Notes: generated by a model not told the origin, from the letters alone. 64,000 nucleotides of DNA from Blattamonas nauphoetae (GCA_033064195.1 JARBJD010000270.1:39769-103768); one strand, 5' to 3'. Numbered from the stretch's first letter, positions 46,101-59,100 are shown. Numbers and translations are program-made.

Positions 46101-48908
46101 ACAGAATTCACTTCGTAAGGAGTGCCAAAGCTGAACGGAGGGCTGCCACTGTACTCTGCGCGAGTTGAAGAGATTGTGGAGAGACTGAGAGGGTCAAAGT
46201 CCTCAATTTCAACGATTAAATCACTGAAAAGTGGAAACCCTTCTCCATGCAGGATGAACATGGGAGTGTCATCAATCACACCAGCCTGAACTTTTGTGAC
46301 GAGTGGGCATTGGAACATGAAGAACGCGGCCTGATATGTGCCAACACAGGATTCTCCGCCGAATTCGTACGACACAGAGTTGAGACAATAGATTCCTCGG
46401 ACGGGGTTGGGAACGCGGATGAACAAGTCGGAGAGGGAGTCGCCTGTTTGCTCGACAGTAAACAATTCTTCGCTGCCGTCGGGAAGAGTGATGTTGAGTG
46501 TTAAAGCTGAGAATGGCTCAAGTGAAGAAGCCCACTCGTCCGCATTGATCTCAACAACCACTCGCTGTTGGTCCAGATTGGCTGTGAGACTTCGAATAAG
46601 AAGGCGAGAGATCGGAACGGTGAGAGAATTCGTTGCAGCCAACAAATGATCTCCTTCATTTGTCTCTGTCATCGCATCCACAGTGTACGTTCCGAACGGG
46701 ATGGCTGCGACATTCCCCCGAAAACTAGTGGTGGCTTCTTGTTGGGTGAGTTCGAAAGGATAGGAACCTGTGTCGGATGACAAGAAAATTCTTGGTTGAT
46801 CCCAAGACATTGTTCCGTCTGTTTGGATGGAGAGTCTTCCAAGATCCTGTCCGTACAAAGGCGTGAATGTGACGGAGGTCATCGTCGAAATTGGCATGGC
46901 GAGACATGGTGGATATTCGAAGCCTGCTGTTTCGGCAAGCAAGAAAGATGCGGTTAAGACTTCAGATTCGTAAGTGCCAAGTGCGTGGAGTGTGATCTGG
47001 GAGTAATCGTCCGGATTGAGATCAAATTTGATGATCCATTCTTCAGGAATCGGTCCTTGTTCGTATTGAACCTGAGGGAATGTCGGTGGGGAGTCTCCTT
47101 CAGACATCTTAATATGTTGAACTGTTGTTGGTTCCGACGGAAGGAAGAGCGAGAATGTCACAGTGCTTGTTGACAACGCCCGAAAGTTCGAAGGGACAAC
47201 AAAGTTGAACAGAAAGGTAATCACTGTATGATCGTTGTCGGTTGATGTGACATCTCCCAATGTCAGTGATAGACTGACCATTCCCCATTTGCCTGGAACG
47301 AAGTTATCAGGGAGGTCAATCGTTCCATGCGTTCCATTTTCGACACGCACAACGAGTTGTGCTGGTTCTTGAATTGATGAGGCGTCGTTGACAGTCAAGG
47401 TCATTGTGACGAGTTCGGATGTTGGCAAGTCGGATCCTTCAACAAAAAGTAGGCGGTTGAGTTCATCTTATGTGATCGAAAGAATCTTTGGTGAGCCAAA
47501 CGCGGGGACAGAAATCTCGGTGAGTGGAAGCAAATCGAGACTCGTCTTCCCACCGTTCAGATACAGAGAGGCAATCCCTGATTGCTCATATCAGTCATGG
47601 ACAAAAGTTCTCGGTTTTCCTGTCCAGAAACACTGAGCGGTGAAATTTGGTTTTTATGTTGTCAGACACTTCATCATCAAAAAAAAACCATTGTGGCGAG
47701 AAAATCAGAGCGAGCAGTTGTTTCATGATGGAGATACGGAAGAATGAAGGGTCTGAAAAAAAGTGACAAAAATATGTGCTCAACCACAATCGACAATTTT
47801 TCACACAGTGAGAGGTGGTGATGAGATGAGATCATTGATACCGAAATTAGCGAGATCCTCAGCCTCCTCCGCAAGAAAAAGAAAACATTCGTAAAAAAAC
47901 GTCTACAGTGGAATGGTTCGTATTTCTCACCCACGAACTGTAGACCAGTCTACTAACCTCGATGCGTGTCGATGTTATGTCACCTCCACACATGTGTCGT
48001 TTCAGCATCGAACTCCTTTCCCAAATCGTCAGACCAGAGTTTGTCATTTTTCCTGCCGATCACTTTTGTCCATGACTGTATGGCTGAGACCCATACCACG
48101 GCTGCGAGAGACCAACAACCTGCGTTTCGTGCTTGATGCTGCAGTTTATATGCTCATCTAACATTTTGAACATCACATAACTTGATGGATCGTCGATCGG
48201 AAAATGGGATCCGTGCAGAACAAGGAAAAAGTGTCCGCGAATAGCGGGAATGCATTCTATGGAAGTTACAGCTGGGAGAGGAAGTTGGACACCATAAGCA
48301 TCAATGAAATGCGATTCAGTCGTCCCGTCTTTGGTGGTCAGAACTCGCTCTGTGACGTAGTATCCACTGGGAATTTGGTCACTTGGGAGGTCGAACATGA
48401 AATAGAGTTCCCCTTCTCTTATTCTGCAGGAAGAACTTGTGAGAATTGCGCCTTCGGACGACTTGAGGGTGAGGGCAAACGTAAATCTAGAGTCGCGTGG
48501 TGCAACAAGGAAAGCGAGCGGTCCCAACTCATTGTCTACTGACAAAACAGTAAACTGTTGCGGGTAATAGAATGTCGATGAAGATAGTGCTATACTTTCA
48601 GGTTGCGCTTCCGGATTTTTGAGGAATGAAAAGGACTCGACGGTGTAGAGGGATGCACGTGGGATGTCCTTATCAAAAGGAATGGCAATTGCTGTATCAT
48701 TCAGCACCTGAATTGGGAACGTAAACAACAGGGGATCAAGAGCTCCTGATTGTTTAATCTGAAGGCGAGCTAAGTATCCCTCCTTTTCTTGAAGGCCAGT
48801 TCCAAAAAACACAAGATGGAGTGTATTCTCAAATCGTTCCCAGCCATCGAGAGAAAGCTGCTCGGTGCATGTGATCGAGAACAAGAACAGGAGTCCAAGA
48901 TGAGACAT
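42742..48908 (-). pseudogene. Giant secreted Ig-like repeat protein, disrupted by an element, stops and a frameshift
   Basis: The ATG at 48908 begins a signal peptide (MSHLGLLFLFSITCTEQL). The frame passes through many beta-sandwich repeats of about 90-110 aa, then from about 43960 through the GECGSAEDPC module to ...LVVQKSE at 42742. Lesions along the way are the 487-bp element at 47592-48078, an in-frame TAA at 47468-47470, a TAG at 44715-44717, and a one-base frame change near 44696. The Ig region is diverged from genes 1 and 2, whereas the C-terminal 400 residues are nearly identical to theirs. This looks like a decaying member that still received a conserved C-terminal module, probably by gene conversion. 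Confidence 0.8.
47592..48078. mobile_element. 487-bp element with CAGTCATGGACAAAAGT termini, 3-bp TSD (TAT)
   Basis: Seventeen identical terminal bases are present at both ends in inverse orientation, and TAT flanks each side (47589-47591, 48079-48081). It shares its terminus with the 890-bp fold-back element at 7865-8754, so they form one family. There is no coding capacity. Removing it with one TAT copy joins GSQPY to EQSGIASLYLNGG in the host frame. Confidence 0.85.
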
Positions 48909-49145
48909 TGTGCACTCGTGGGATCGGTTTTGCGCTGGTCAATAAAGGTGATGGACAAAACCCGAAAGTTGTTATATTTGTCCACAACAGACAAGAATGA
49001 GGCAAAGAAGGTTTTTGTTTGAGATGCAAACGATCGGCCCAAAGTCATTCTTGCAGATGTCAGAATCAGAGTGGGTTCGTCCAATTACCCTTGTTCCACA
49101 AAGCAATTAATGGCTGAGCAATGGTCGTGACATAAAATGAAATGT

Positions 49146-50633
49146 TCATAGTAACTGCACCAACCTGTACGTTCGGTGCCAATATTTTGTGCCACCCAAA
49201 TAAAACACGCAATCTTTGATCGATCCCTGTTCACATTCCGAGATCTGGATTCCTCCGCCTTGGATGCCCGCACTTCCCGAGACAAATGAACAACCTGAAA
49301 CTGAGATCAGGCCTGGACACTCCCTCAAGTACAAGCTGCCCCCGTAATTCCCTGCGCTGCCATTGTAAAACTCGCAGTCTGTGATGGACGTCTGTTCGCA
49401 GTAAGAGACGTAGATTCCTCCGCCTCGGGTTCCTTTTGACGAGGCAAATGAAGAGTGCGACACAGCGAAGGAATTTGGTGATGAAGATGGCCAAAAATAC
49501 AGGCTTCCTCCATCACTATCAACGTTGCAGCGAAGGAAGGAGCATTTGGTGATGCTGAGTGAGGCTCCTGATTCGTCTGAGTCGATCGCTCCTCCTCTGT
49601 CAGCGGAGATGTCTCTGAAGGTGCACGTGTCGAACTGAGTGAAGGTCGGAGACAGTTTTTGGTCAAAGTGGGTTGTGATGTGTTGGAGATACATTTTGGG
49701 AGGGTCTTCCGTTGGGATGGTGTCAGCTTTGCATTTGGAGAACGATGAATTCAGACAGCAAAGAGCACTCCCCAAATTCAGGTCCAACAACCCTGTTCCA
49801 TAAAGATAGTTGGTGCATTGGGATATTGATGAAGAAAAAAGTCTTTGGGAGACGAGAGGGAAGCGGAGAGTGTTGGGAATGAGGCGGCGATGACTTGTGA
49901 TGTTGGTCATCGCCGAAGTTGTCAAAGAGACGGATGCTGCGAACATTGATTGCGGGTTGCGGTTTGTGCTGAACCCATAATCAAACAGTGGGCCAGTCGC
50001 GAGAGGCAATGCTGTATTCGAAAAGGAGAGTCCGTTCCCAATTATCGATAGAATACCCGTAGTTCCATCTGGTTCATTTCGGAAAAAAAGGTTTTCCGAC
50101 GACTTAGTGAGTAGATCCTTGAAATTGCGGGGTAGCGTTCCAAATAGTGGCAAAGATGTCGATTGTTTCCAGGCCACTTTTGTGTTGACTACTGTCAATG
50201 TCAAAGTGTCTGTGGGATTCCATGTTGACAAAAACGGACTCGAGTTTGAACCGGGACTGATCTTGCAGTTTGAGACGGACAACGATGATTGGTGGATTGT
50301 CGCAACTGAACTGTGGTCTCCATGGCATATCTATCGAAGCGAAGAGATTGAAACTGAACTGTTTGTCACAATCAGCATCGATGATGGCTCAGAGTTCGAT
50401 AGACCTTGATCGTCTTCTTCTGTTCGGCTCGCAACGATGGATGATGACGGAGTCCCAAAAATGGAGATGTTCACTGATCTCAAAAGATATTCAAAGAGAT
50501 GATATTGTCCGTGGAGACGGATTGGATTGTTGTTGTGTTCGGTGTTTGAGGTTGGTGCTTTAGTCAATTCGTCAAGAATTGGTTTCATGTTCAATAGGTT
50601 GGCTTCCAGGGCTTCGACAGTATGAAACGTCAT
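49146..50633 (-). pseudogene. N-terminal beta-helix part of a surface protein, with in-frame stop
   Basis: The frame from about 50633 reads the N-terminal portion of the surface family (SSMLIVTNSSVSISSLR aligns with SSILVVENSTVSILSMR). It meets a TAG at 50331-50333 and continues in the same frame through classic beta-helix repeats (RGGAID, DGGSLY, RGGGIY, YGGSLY, QGGGIQ) to 49146. The usual signal peptide is not seen and the repeat array stops abruptly. It lies just upstream of the 48908 gene on the same strand. It may be the displaced N-terminal half of that gene, or a separate truncated copy. Confidence 0.75.
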
Positions 50634-50911
50634 GCGGAAGAAGGAAAGAGACAGAAAGACAGATGTGAGGAGGCATTTGACGTCGAATTCCGATCTTCAT
50701 GAAGGTCATCAGTCCCATCGGGCACAAGGAAGTGGAGCCAGAATATGAGATATCCAGAAGGAATCATCACCAAAACTGCAGAGAAATACTGCTCAGGGGT
50801 TTGTCCCTCCTTCAATTTCTCGTTGGTGGAGCGAAGAAAGACAGGCAAGAAATAGTGGAGCGCGTGACGGTTGGAATGTGAAGATGGATTGAATGGGTTT
50901 CAGTTCATCTT

Positions 50912-52069
50912 ATGTTCTCGTTTCGAACCGTCTTCCTTCCAGAATTGAATGGATATCACCAGTCCGGGCACGATTTTTTGGTTCAAAAAAATGTGATGGT
51001 CTTGACCAAAAAAATGCTTCCTCGAACTATTTTGGAGAAACTTCTCCCACAGGAGATCGCTACACGTCCTGTTCCTTTTAATCCCCCCGAGGAGACTTTG
51101 CTCTCCTCTTGCTCAGAAGCGCTCGAGACTCCATTTTCAGTCTTTTCGTCAGCCCCTGTTCTATTTCAACTATACCGAGCCTTCGTCAATGTGATGTATC
51201 AGCATTCCGACCTCCGTGCGACTTGTCTCCCAAAATGCATTGAAATAGTTGAACTTTTGAAAGGAAAACTTGAGGACAAACGAATTCGACCTTTCAATGT
51301 CTTCCTCCAACTGTATCCGTCACCAGATGGAAATCTTGATCCACTCTTCGATTCACTGACTCTGCTTGCGCAACTCTGCACCCTATCGCAGATGCAGACA
51401 CTCTTCCAGTTCTTTGTTCGCCTGGGCGGTGCATCTTTGAACACATCTTTTGAATTGACATCCTATCAGTGGTTTTCCCCTTTCTTCCTGATGATCGTCG
51501 ACTTTGGCATGCTACATGCATGTGAAAATGACACCTTGCGCGTTCTCAAGGAACTCACGGTTTGTTTGTGTATGGACAACGAGAAACCAACAATCCATCC
51601 AAGCAAACGCATCTTCGTTCAGGAAATCGTATCATACAGCGAAGATCATCGAGATCTCTTCATCGCACTCAGGCAAACCGCCGTCCAAGAAGAAATGACG
51701 AAGATGAAATGGAGGATGTTCAAGTTGACCAAACAATTTCGGAAAGCATGCGATTTGCTTCAGATCTCATCCACCCTCTTTTCTGTCGATGCTGACTGTC
51801 TATACCTGACCGTCTGCAGCCTGGATTCGAATGATCTCTTCCGGCGGAAGATCCGTGACTATCTGGACGCGATCAGCAAACGGAACGATGTCAAATTGTC
51901 TCTCATCTCTTCGGGATGGGAGGATGCGTTAGAACACCATCTCGTGGAGAAAGATCCAGTTGTCGTGAACGATATCAGCTATGAATGTTACCTATTGTAT
52001 AAAACGATGCTTTCTTTTGGGGCAAATCTGTATGATGTGCATCAATTCAGGCGTAGGTTGCGTGGATAG
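50912..52069 (+). CDS. Alpha-helical protein of unknown function, 385 aa
   Basis: A single open frame runs from the ATG at 50912 to the TAG at 52069. The product is rich in Leu/Phe helices (for example PVLFQLYRAFVNVMYQHSDLRATCLP and LFRRKIRDYLDAISKRNDV) in the style of ARM/HEAT solenoids, with no signal peptide. An acceptor-like GGTTTCAG lies just before the start, so a short upstream exon is possible. It is divergent from the decayed surface gene at 50633. No named family recognised. Confidence 0.7.
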   Translation: MFSFRTVFLPELNGYHQSGHDFLVQKNVMVLTKKMLPRTILEKLLPQEIATRPVPFNPPEETLLSSCSEALETPFSVFSSAPVLFQLYRAFVNVMYQHSDLRATCLPKCIEIVELLKGKLEDKRIRPFNVFLQLYPSPDGNLDPLFDSLTLLAQLCTLSQMQTLFQFFVRLGGASLNTSFELTSYQWFSPFFLMIVDFGMLHACENDTLRVLKELTVCLCMDNEKPTIHPSKRIFVQEIVSYSEDHRDLFIALRQTAVQEEMTKMKWRMFKLTKQFRKACDLLQISSTLFSVDADCLYLTVCSLDSNDLFRRKIRDYLDAISKRNDVKLSLISSGWEDALEHHLVEKDPVVVNDISYECYLLYKTMLSFGANLYDVHQFRRRLRG

Positions 52070-52403
52070 GGCCTAGTCTTGGTAGAAAGTCTACGTCAAC
52101 CGTTGTCACGGTTTTTCTTCTAATTTCAAGTTTTTCACCCACACCAACACTTCAATTTTTATTCTCTATTTCTCGAAATTCGTTAAAGCGTGGAGAAATG
52201 GACAAAGGGAAGGTTTTAGAGTTGAATAAGTGAAACGGAAGAGAACAGAACTTCATCTTCTGTCCGTACGTACTCGGCACATTCTCGACCAAGTCTGTGC
52301 AATTGAAAAGGTCGTCGGTTTCATTTTATTTCAACGAGTATCTCAAACGATGTGTGGAGCGACAGGAATCGTGAAGAGAGTCTAGTGACGGTGTTCACTC
52401 CAA
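52070..52403. other. Intergenic, convergent 3' ends
   Basis: About 330 bp between two convergent helical-protein genes; nothing else recognised. Confidence 0.5.
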
Positions 52404-55400
52404 TCAAGGTCGGGAGAGAAGGGGAGAGAAATCGTGGACGACAACATCTTTTTTATTCCCACTATCACGAATCGAACCAAGCAGAATCCCAATCACACAA
52501 ATCCCGTTTTCGTAGTCCTCCAAAAACGATGATTCTGACACAGCTCGAATCACACAGTCCACCAAACCAATGTGGACTGTTTTCACCCGAAATCCAGCAC
52601 TGCTCATCCACACAAGTCTCTTCACAAACTCCAACATGACCGACACTTCCGCCGGAATAGGAGAGCTGAAGAAATGAGAGAGAACAAGACACACAGAATC
52701 GATGTACACAGGAAGACAAGTCTGTCGTTTTCAAACACAAGCCATGGGGTAACTGAAAAGCGAATGAGCATCGAAAAGGCATACAGATGGGATTCAGCAT
52801 GTGAACGAAAGACGCAGCGAGCAAAATCCCGTCATTCACGTTTCTCGCTTCGGCTGACAGGAATTCAGGGATGAGTGAGGCGAGGTGAGAGAAGGTGGGA
52901 GTCTGTTTGGTCGAGACGTGTTGTTTGTCTTGGTTGTTGAAGGCATCGAATGGCACGTGTTTGTCTGAGTGTGCGAGAGCAGATCCGAATCCAGTTGGGA
53001 TGCTCAACCATTCCAGAGACTCAAAACCAGTTGGATCATCATCATCGGTCGAAGTGTGGTCATCGTTGTTGTTTTTGTGTCGAACTGACCGGAACAGCTC
53101 TTTCAGACTGTGACAATCGCCGAAAGGGGCGGTGACGATGAGAAGAGAAGTCATCAGCTCCTTCAGAGAGTCGACCATCAAGTCGACATGCAACTCAGAA
53201 GACAGAATGGGAAGGAGGAATCGAACGACGAGCGGTGGGGGATAATAATGAAAGAGAAGAAATGTGTGAGAGATGAGAGGAGTGAAAAACATCAGAAAGG
53301 TGGTTGGCAAATGCCGTCCAGACTGGACAAATGCAGATTCGAAAAGGTCGATGTGCACTCCTCGTCGACAGAGCGCATGAAAGCCACACAACGAGTTGTT
53401 CATGACTACTGGCGGAAGATCAAAGTCTGGCACACTTCGAAGGACGATGAGGTCAACAGGACTTGTTCGGAGAAGTCGTTCGAAGATGAGGTCGAGAGGA
53501 GGCTGGTGGGGTTTGTGTCGGTTGAGAGAGGTGTGGCAGAGGACGGTGAGTTGATTTACGAGACTGAGAGGAAGAGAGTGAACATCAATTTCAGGATGGG
53601 CTGCGAGGAAGGATGTGAGAGTGGCAGGGAACTCAGATTTGAATACAAGAGCCATCAGCAGAGAATACGAGACGAGAACGAGAATGGAGTCGTCGCTGAT
53701 CCTGGTGAGGACGTAGTCAGTGAACTCGGAACTGATTCGAGAGACAGCCTGATGATGTCGCTCGAAAGCGAGAAAGAGTTGAGTCGCTTTGGCTTTCCCA
53801 ATCTCGTCTTCGATCGAAGGACGTCTGAGCGACATGATCAGATCGATTGAGACGAGAAACAGAGCCATCCAACTCAAATCTGCAGAGAACAGGCCATCCC
53901 AGTCAAACAGATCCCACGTGAATGGCGGCAGAGACATGTCATTTGTTGTCGCACTGGTCCATTTCGTCGTAATCTTCAGCATGGCAAATTGTTCCTGAGG
54001 CCATCCATCGCGGAAGGCTGTTCGGAGTCGATCCCAAAGATGAGGCAACTGATAGAACGTTGACGGTACTTCGACGAGAGTGAGGAAGAGCGAGTACGCA
54101 GCCTCGCGGAGATGATTATCAGAGCTGCCGAGCGCAGAGACGGTTCGGTCGAGGAAGGCAGAAATGTCGAGAATGCAATTCTCAGCTCCAACGAGGTCAC
54201 ACACAGTGTCGCAGCGGTTGAGAGATTGAGTGAGAATGGCATCGTTGTCTTCATCGAAAAGGGAGGAATTGAATCGTTCTGTGGGATTGAGGTCGTCGAG
54301 TCGGGAGAGTGTGAGTATTTGGCCGGAGCGGTCTGGATTAATTTGTTTTGGGTGAGAGGGAGGGAGAGGGGAGGTGAGAAGTGAGCCGATATTGTCAGTT
54401 GGAGAGTGATCGGTGAGAGAGAAAGGGAGAGAGGGAGGGAGAGGGGAGGAGAGGAGAGAGTGAAGGATGGTCAGAAGTTCGAGAGATTCCTGTTTGAAGT
54501 GCGCTGACGATGACGAGTGAGTCCGAAGAGAAGAGTCGAGGTGTGCTTGGAGAGAGGTGTGAGGAGTGGAGTGGGATGAATGCAGAGACGACGTCGAAAT
54601 GTCCTCTGATCCATCCCCCGATGACGCCAGATGTTGGAACTTCGCTTGGAGGGAGAGAAGTGACGGTCGGAAGATTGGTGATTTGAGGAATGATTTATCA
54701 AACTGAAAGAAAAATGGAAAAATCAGAAACGATTGAAGAGATCACACCAGAACCTCTTCACCGTCAGACACTTTCTGCAGAAGCTCGTTCCACAACGAAA
54801 CCCGTTTCGCTTCTTCAAACAAATCCGAATTAAACTGCTTGCTGATATATTCAAGTTCAGGTTCGAGAAGTCTTGCGAATCTCGTGAACTGCGGTGATTG
54901 ACAATCGCCTTCAAAGTCAGTCAGCCGAACAGCGGGATCGTCGCATTCCTCGTCTTCCAAAAGATGAATGGCGACGTAGAGACACCTCACCAACCGCATC
55001 AAAGTGTCGGAGAGATTGATATCAGCTGGGAGTGACTGTTTGGTGAGAACGGTGGTAGCAATGACGAGAGCTTCGGCATCAGACGGGTCGCAGATGTGAG
55101 TCAATGTGCCAGTGCTGACGAGATGGCTGACAAGTCGGTGAAACACGGAGGGGATCAGATTGTCTCGAGAATGGTGTTCAATTTGTGTTGGGAGGCAGTT
55201 TGACAAGGAAAGTTGACTAATCAAGACAAGAAAGAGTTGTGAGAGGCTGACAAGACCAGCAGAGAAGGATTGCGGGGAGTGGGGAGGGGATGAACCTGAA
55301 GGTGAGGCGAACAGATCTGAAAAAGAAGAAAGCGAAGAGGAAGAGACAAACTAATGCGAACCATTCCAAATACATCCACCACAGCATCGTCCCAATCGAA

Positions 55401-55813
55401 CAAAAATGAATTATTGTACCACACAGCTTTCGATTCAAGTCCGATCACAGCACTCACAAACCATTCCATCAAATCCTGAAATCAAACAAAATGACGAACA
55501 CACGATCCAAATAACGAAAAAAGATTTAAACAAGAAACTGATTGCAGACTTTCCATTCAATCACTTCTTTATCTTCACATTTCGATGTGACAGACGATGA
55601 CAAAGTTTTCATGTTCTCATTCTCCAACAGAGAATCATCAGAATCATTCGATGCCGTGGGATCATACCACGCAAGTAAGGGATATCTGTGGAGATTGACA
55701 ATAACATCCTCGGCACATTCAGGTAGCTGGGCTTGTTTCATTCGTCGATACTTGGCCGGATGATTTGTCGGTGAGAGTGGAGGGATTTTCTGGTTCGTCG
55801 GAGAATATTGCAT
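52404..55813 (-). CDS. Large alpha-solenoid-like protein (about 1,065 aa), five exons
   Basis: Exons are 55813-55532, 55475-55352, 55316-54754, 54702 to about 52739, and 52665-52404. The first three introns are 56, 35 and 51 nt, and every junction keeps frame. The last donor is ambiguous: GTGTTTG at 52738 or GTCTTC at 52717, both phase 2. The protein is helical throughout with long Leu-rich segments and a Ser/Pro-rich linker coded around 54300-54650. No catalytic motif or membrane helix is evident. The start MQYSPTNQKIPPL follows a clean ATG. It is likely a cytosolic or nuclear scaffold of the ARM/HEAT type; this is inference. The first intron could also use GTCTGC upstream, which changes only a few residues. 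Confidence 0.75.
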
Positions 55814-56185
55814 AGCTCTATCGATTGGTTGTGTTGGAGTGGAAAGTCAGAGAAAGTAGGGGTTCTGAGCGTTTCTGGAGTGATAAATTGAGTTGTCGCT
55901 AAGATGTCGTGAGATAACGCGATATGGATAAAAATAGTTGATAATTGGATGGGGAATGAAAACTTTCTGAGTTCTACGCAAACGACGAAGATTGAAACTT
56001 TTCAGTTGGATGGTGATGATAATAATACTAAATAGTGGTTAGATCACATGTGTCTGTTCTTTTACAGAAACATCTGTTGAAAATAGATGGGTTGTTGAAT
56101 GAGTTGATCATTTTAGAAGATTTCAATACTTGAGAAGAGAGGATTAGACTGAAAACCTATCTAAGCAAACCATTATTTCGTTTAA
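55814..56185. other. Divergent intergenic region
   Basis: About 370 bp between two divergent starts, AT-rich towards the plus-strand gene. It presumably holds both promoters, but no motif can be named. Confidence 0.5.
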
Positions 56186-59100
56186 ATGATCCTCACATTT
56201 CACTTCATTTTATTCGGGATCTCACTACCGTCTGCCGCTCCCCCGACATCTCTTTATCATTCCACTGACAATGCATCTCATTTGTCTCGTTACTTGAGAC
56301 ACCTTGACGTGAAGACAAGTCTCAGCCAGAATTCACATGGCATTGAAGTAACTCTTCCCACTGGGTTATTCCACTCGAAAAACCTCCAAATTCACTCCAC
56401 AACGTTACACCTTTCTGGATCACAAACAACTATCACACAAACAACAAACACCTCAAACTTCGAAATTGGCCATCTCTCGAAGAAAGAAATAAATCTCCAC
56501 AGAAATGGACCTCCAATTATATTTGATGTCTGGAACAGCACATTCTGTGTTGACAACGTGAAATTAGTTTCGAATATTCAAAATTCGGCGATCTCTCTGA
56601 TTCGATGCTCGTCATTCGTGATCTCTCACAGTGACATCGTCTCGTGCCCCGAGATTTGTCCATTTGTGGTCGGATATTCGGGACTGGGATCGTTGACATC
56701 GGTTTCGATCATCTCGTGCCGCCACACATCATCGTCTGGCCTGTCCTCTCTTCTGCCTCTGGTGACTGGCCCGACTCGTTCGTTCTCTTCAAAGCACAAG
56801 ACTTCCAATGAAGAAGCAATGGAAGACACTTTTGGGGCGGGAACTGTCTCGATCAGTGGGAGTTGTTTGTCGATTGAATCGACGCATTTTGTGGTTGGAA
56901 CTGGCCCTCTTTTTGATTTTGGCCATTTTGCTGGAGATTCTGTTGACTTGGCAGTGGAATGCGTTGTCTCGCTCTCCGCCTCTGAAATGGTCAACGCCAC
57001 GAGCGCTCGTGATTCTTCGTTCTCGGTTGCTCGGAGGATGTGGCTGATGCAGCGTCTTGTGGGAAGCTCAGTGGCACGCAGCACAAACCATTTTTCGGGA
57101 ACGAGCGGAATTGATCTGAATTGGGGAGCAGACACTCTCGTGTCGAACTGCTCGTTCTCGCACATCGTCACCAACACCGCTCCTGCCCCCGTCACCGAAC
57201 CACCCACTCCTGAATCGACATCAGGCCTTCATTTTCATGAATTTGAGAAAGAAAAAGTTTCTCACACTGGGGTGATTTTCACTAATAAACCAGTCTGGAT
57301 CATCTCGTCCACATTCAAAAACTTAGAAGCAACGAAACATGGAGGAGCCGTTCTTCTCCAAAACAACAAAGGATCTGTGGTCATCAAGCATTCAACCTTC
57401 ACAGGCTGCAAAGCCACTAAGGATGGTGGAGCAATCGACGCGATGTTCAATCTTGACCATAGTGATGCAGGGGTGCACGATATCACGATTTTTGCTTGCG
57501 ATTTCAACGCGAACACTGCCGGCGAACTTGGTGGTCACATTCTAGTTCAATGCTTCAAACAGACGATCATTGCCCAATGCACCTTCTCCGACTCTCGATC
57601 TTCAGACACAACAGATCCTCTGAAACAAAATACTGCACTGAACATCCTCTTTAAGGGACCATCACGCATCGACAACTGCACCGTCTCGAACAACGAAGGC
57701 AACACGACAGGAGGGATGTATGTTTGGATGCTGCTCTCAGACGAAACGGTGGATCTGACAAATGTACTGTTTATGGACAACATTTGCACGTTTGCAAATA
57801 ATAAGTCGGCCCGAATCACAGATTTCGGCCTCTCACATGAGGATGGAATCTTCACAGCGTATGACTGCTTCTCAACATCTGCTCTGCCGAGAAGTGGAGT
57901 GTTGTTGTCGGATAGTAAGTCACGCAATATCACGTCGTTTCTGCCTGCTCTGGTTGGTCCATCCATCACCAATATTGTTGTGGAGAAACAGGTCAGTCCA
58001 GCAGGCACAGGTTTTGTGGTGGCTGTGAAGATGAAGGGAGTGTTCACAGGCACAACAAGAAAATACGATGTAACTGTTCAGTCTTCAACAGGAACGATGA
58101 TTGAGACAAAAGGAGTGAGCTTCGACAGTACATATGGAACAATGACGATCCCAATGAGCACATCTCTCGCGAACTCTCTCGTCCCATCAACAACCTACAA
58201 CATCACCAAAGTGAAGAAGAGTTCAACACAATCAGCCAGGAATGAGTTCTCCGTTGGAAGCATTCCGGAACCAGACTGGTCGTGGTGGCATCACACATCA
58301 GACTACGAAAACGGAACCGTTTTCGAAATGTCGTTTTCGACACCATCTGGTCCTGCCTTGACTTCGGTCAGTGCCAAACTGAACCCGTCCAATCTCAATG
58401 AAGTGATTCTGACACTCTACGCAGCGAGAGTTGCGACAGGAAATCTCACGCTGATCGTGTCTGATACATCAGATGGAGCTAATACAGCCATCACCGTCGG
58501 AAATGTCTCATTCGCAACCACACCGACTTCGTCGGTCTCGACCACCACAACTGTCACTGTTCATCCATCAGGAAAGCTGGCGTATGGGAAGACGTACAAA
58601 GTGAAGAGCATCAAGTCATCTCTTCAGGTCCTCACGTTTGGTTCTGTCTTGTTTCAAGTGCCTGCCGCTCCAGCTCGGCTGATTGGGGCAACAGCCTTGC
58701 TCGATGGATCAAAGAAGACATTCGTGAAATTGTCGATGGAAGGTCAAGAACTCCCAGCTGGAAAAGCCTTCTCGATTGTTGTGAAAGAGATGGAAGGAGG
58801 TGTAGTGAAGCCAGATGCGATACCGATCACACTGTCAGGAACGATTGGAGGATCGAGTGGACTTGTGACGTCTTGTTCTGCATCAGTTGAGATCTGTGGA
58901 AAAACAGGGACAGTTGAATATGGGAAGAAGTATCAGATTGTGTCGCTGACAGCTGATGGTCAGACTGGCGTTGCCGATCCAACTGCTTCCTTCATTGTGC
59001 CAGTGTCACCGTGCCGAGTTGAAGGGACCGGAACTACAAAGATGAATGGAGAAAAGACGGAAGTTAGTGTTGTCCTCACTGGTGTCTCGTTCTCGTCGTC

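Noticed and set aside
7865-48078. Assignment of the CAGTCATGGACAAAAGT elements to Tc1/mariner
   Set aside because: The terminal sequence is suggestive, but the flanks are GGA and TAT rather than a TA duplication at both sites.
33501-50333. Reassigned stop codons (TAA/TAG as glutamine), suggested by in-frame TAA at 47468, TAG at 44715 and 50331, and an open read-through after 33503
   Set aside because: Two surface-protein frames of 1,650 and 1,730 codons contain no TAA or TAG, and several genes end cleanly at TAA or TAG. The internal stops occur only in genes with other lesions.
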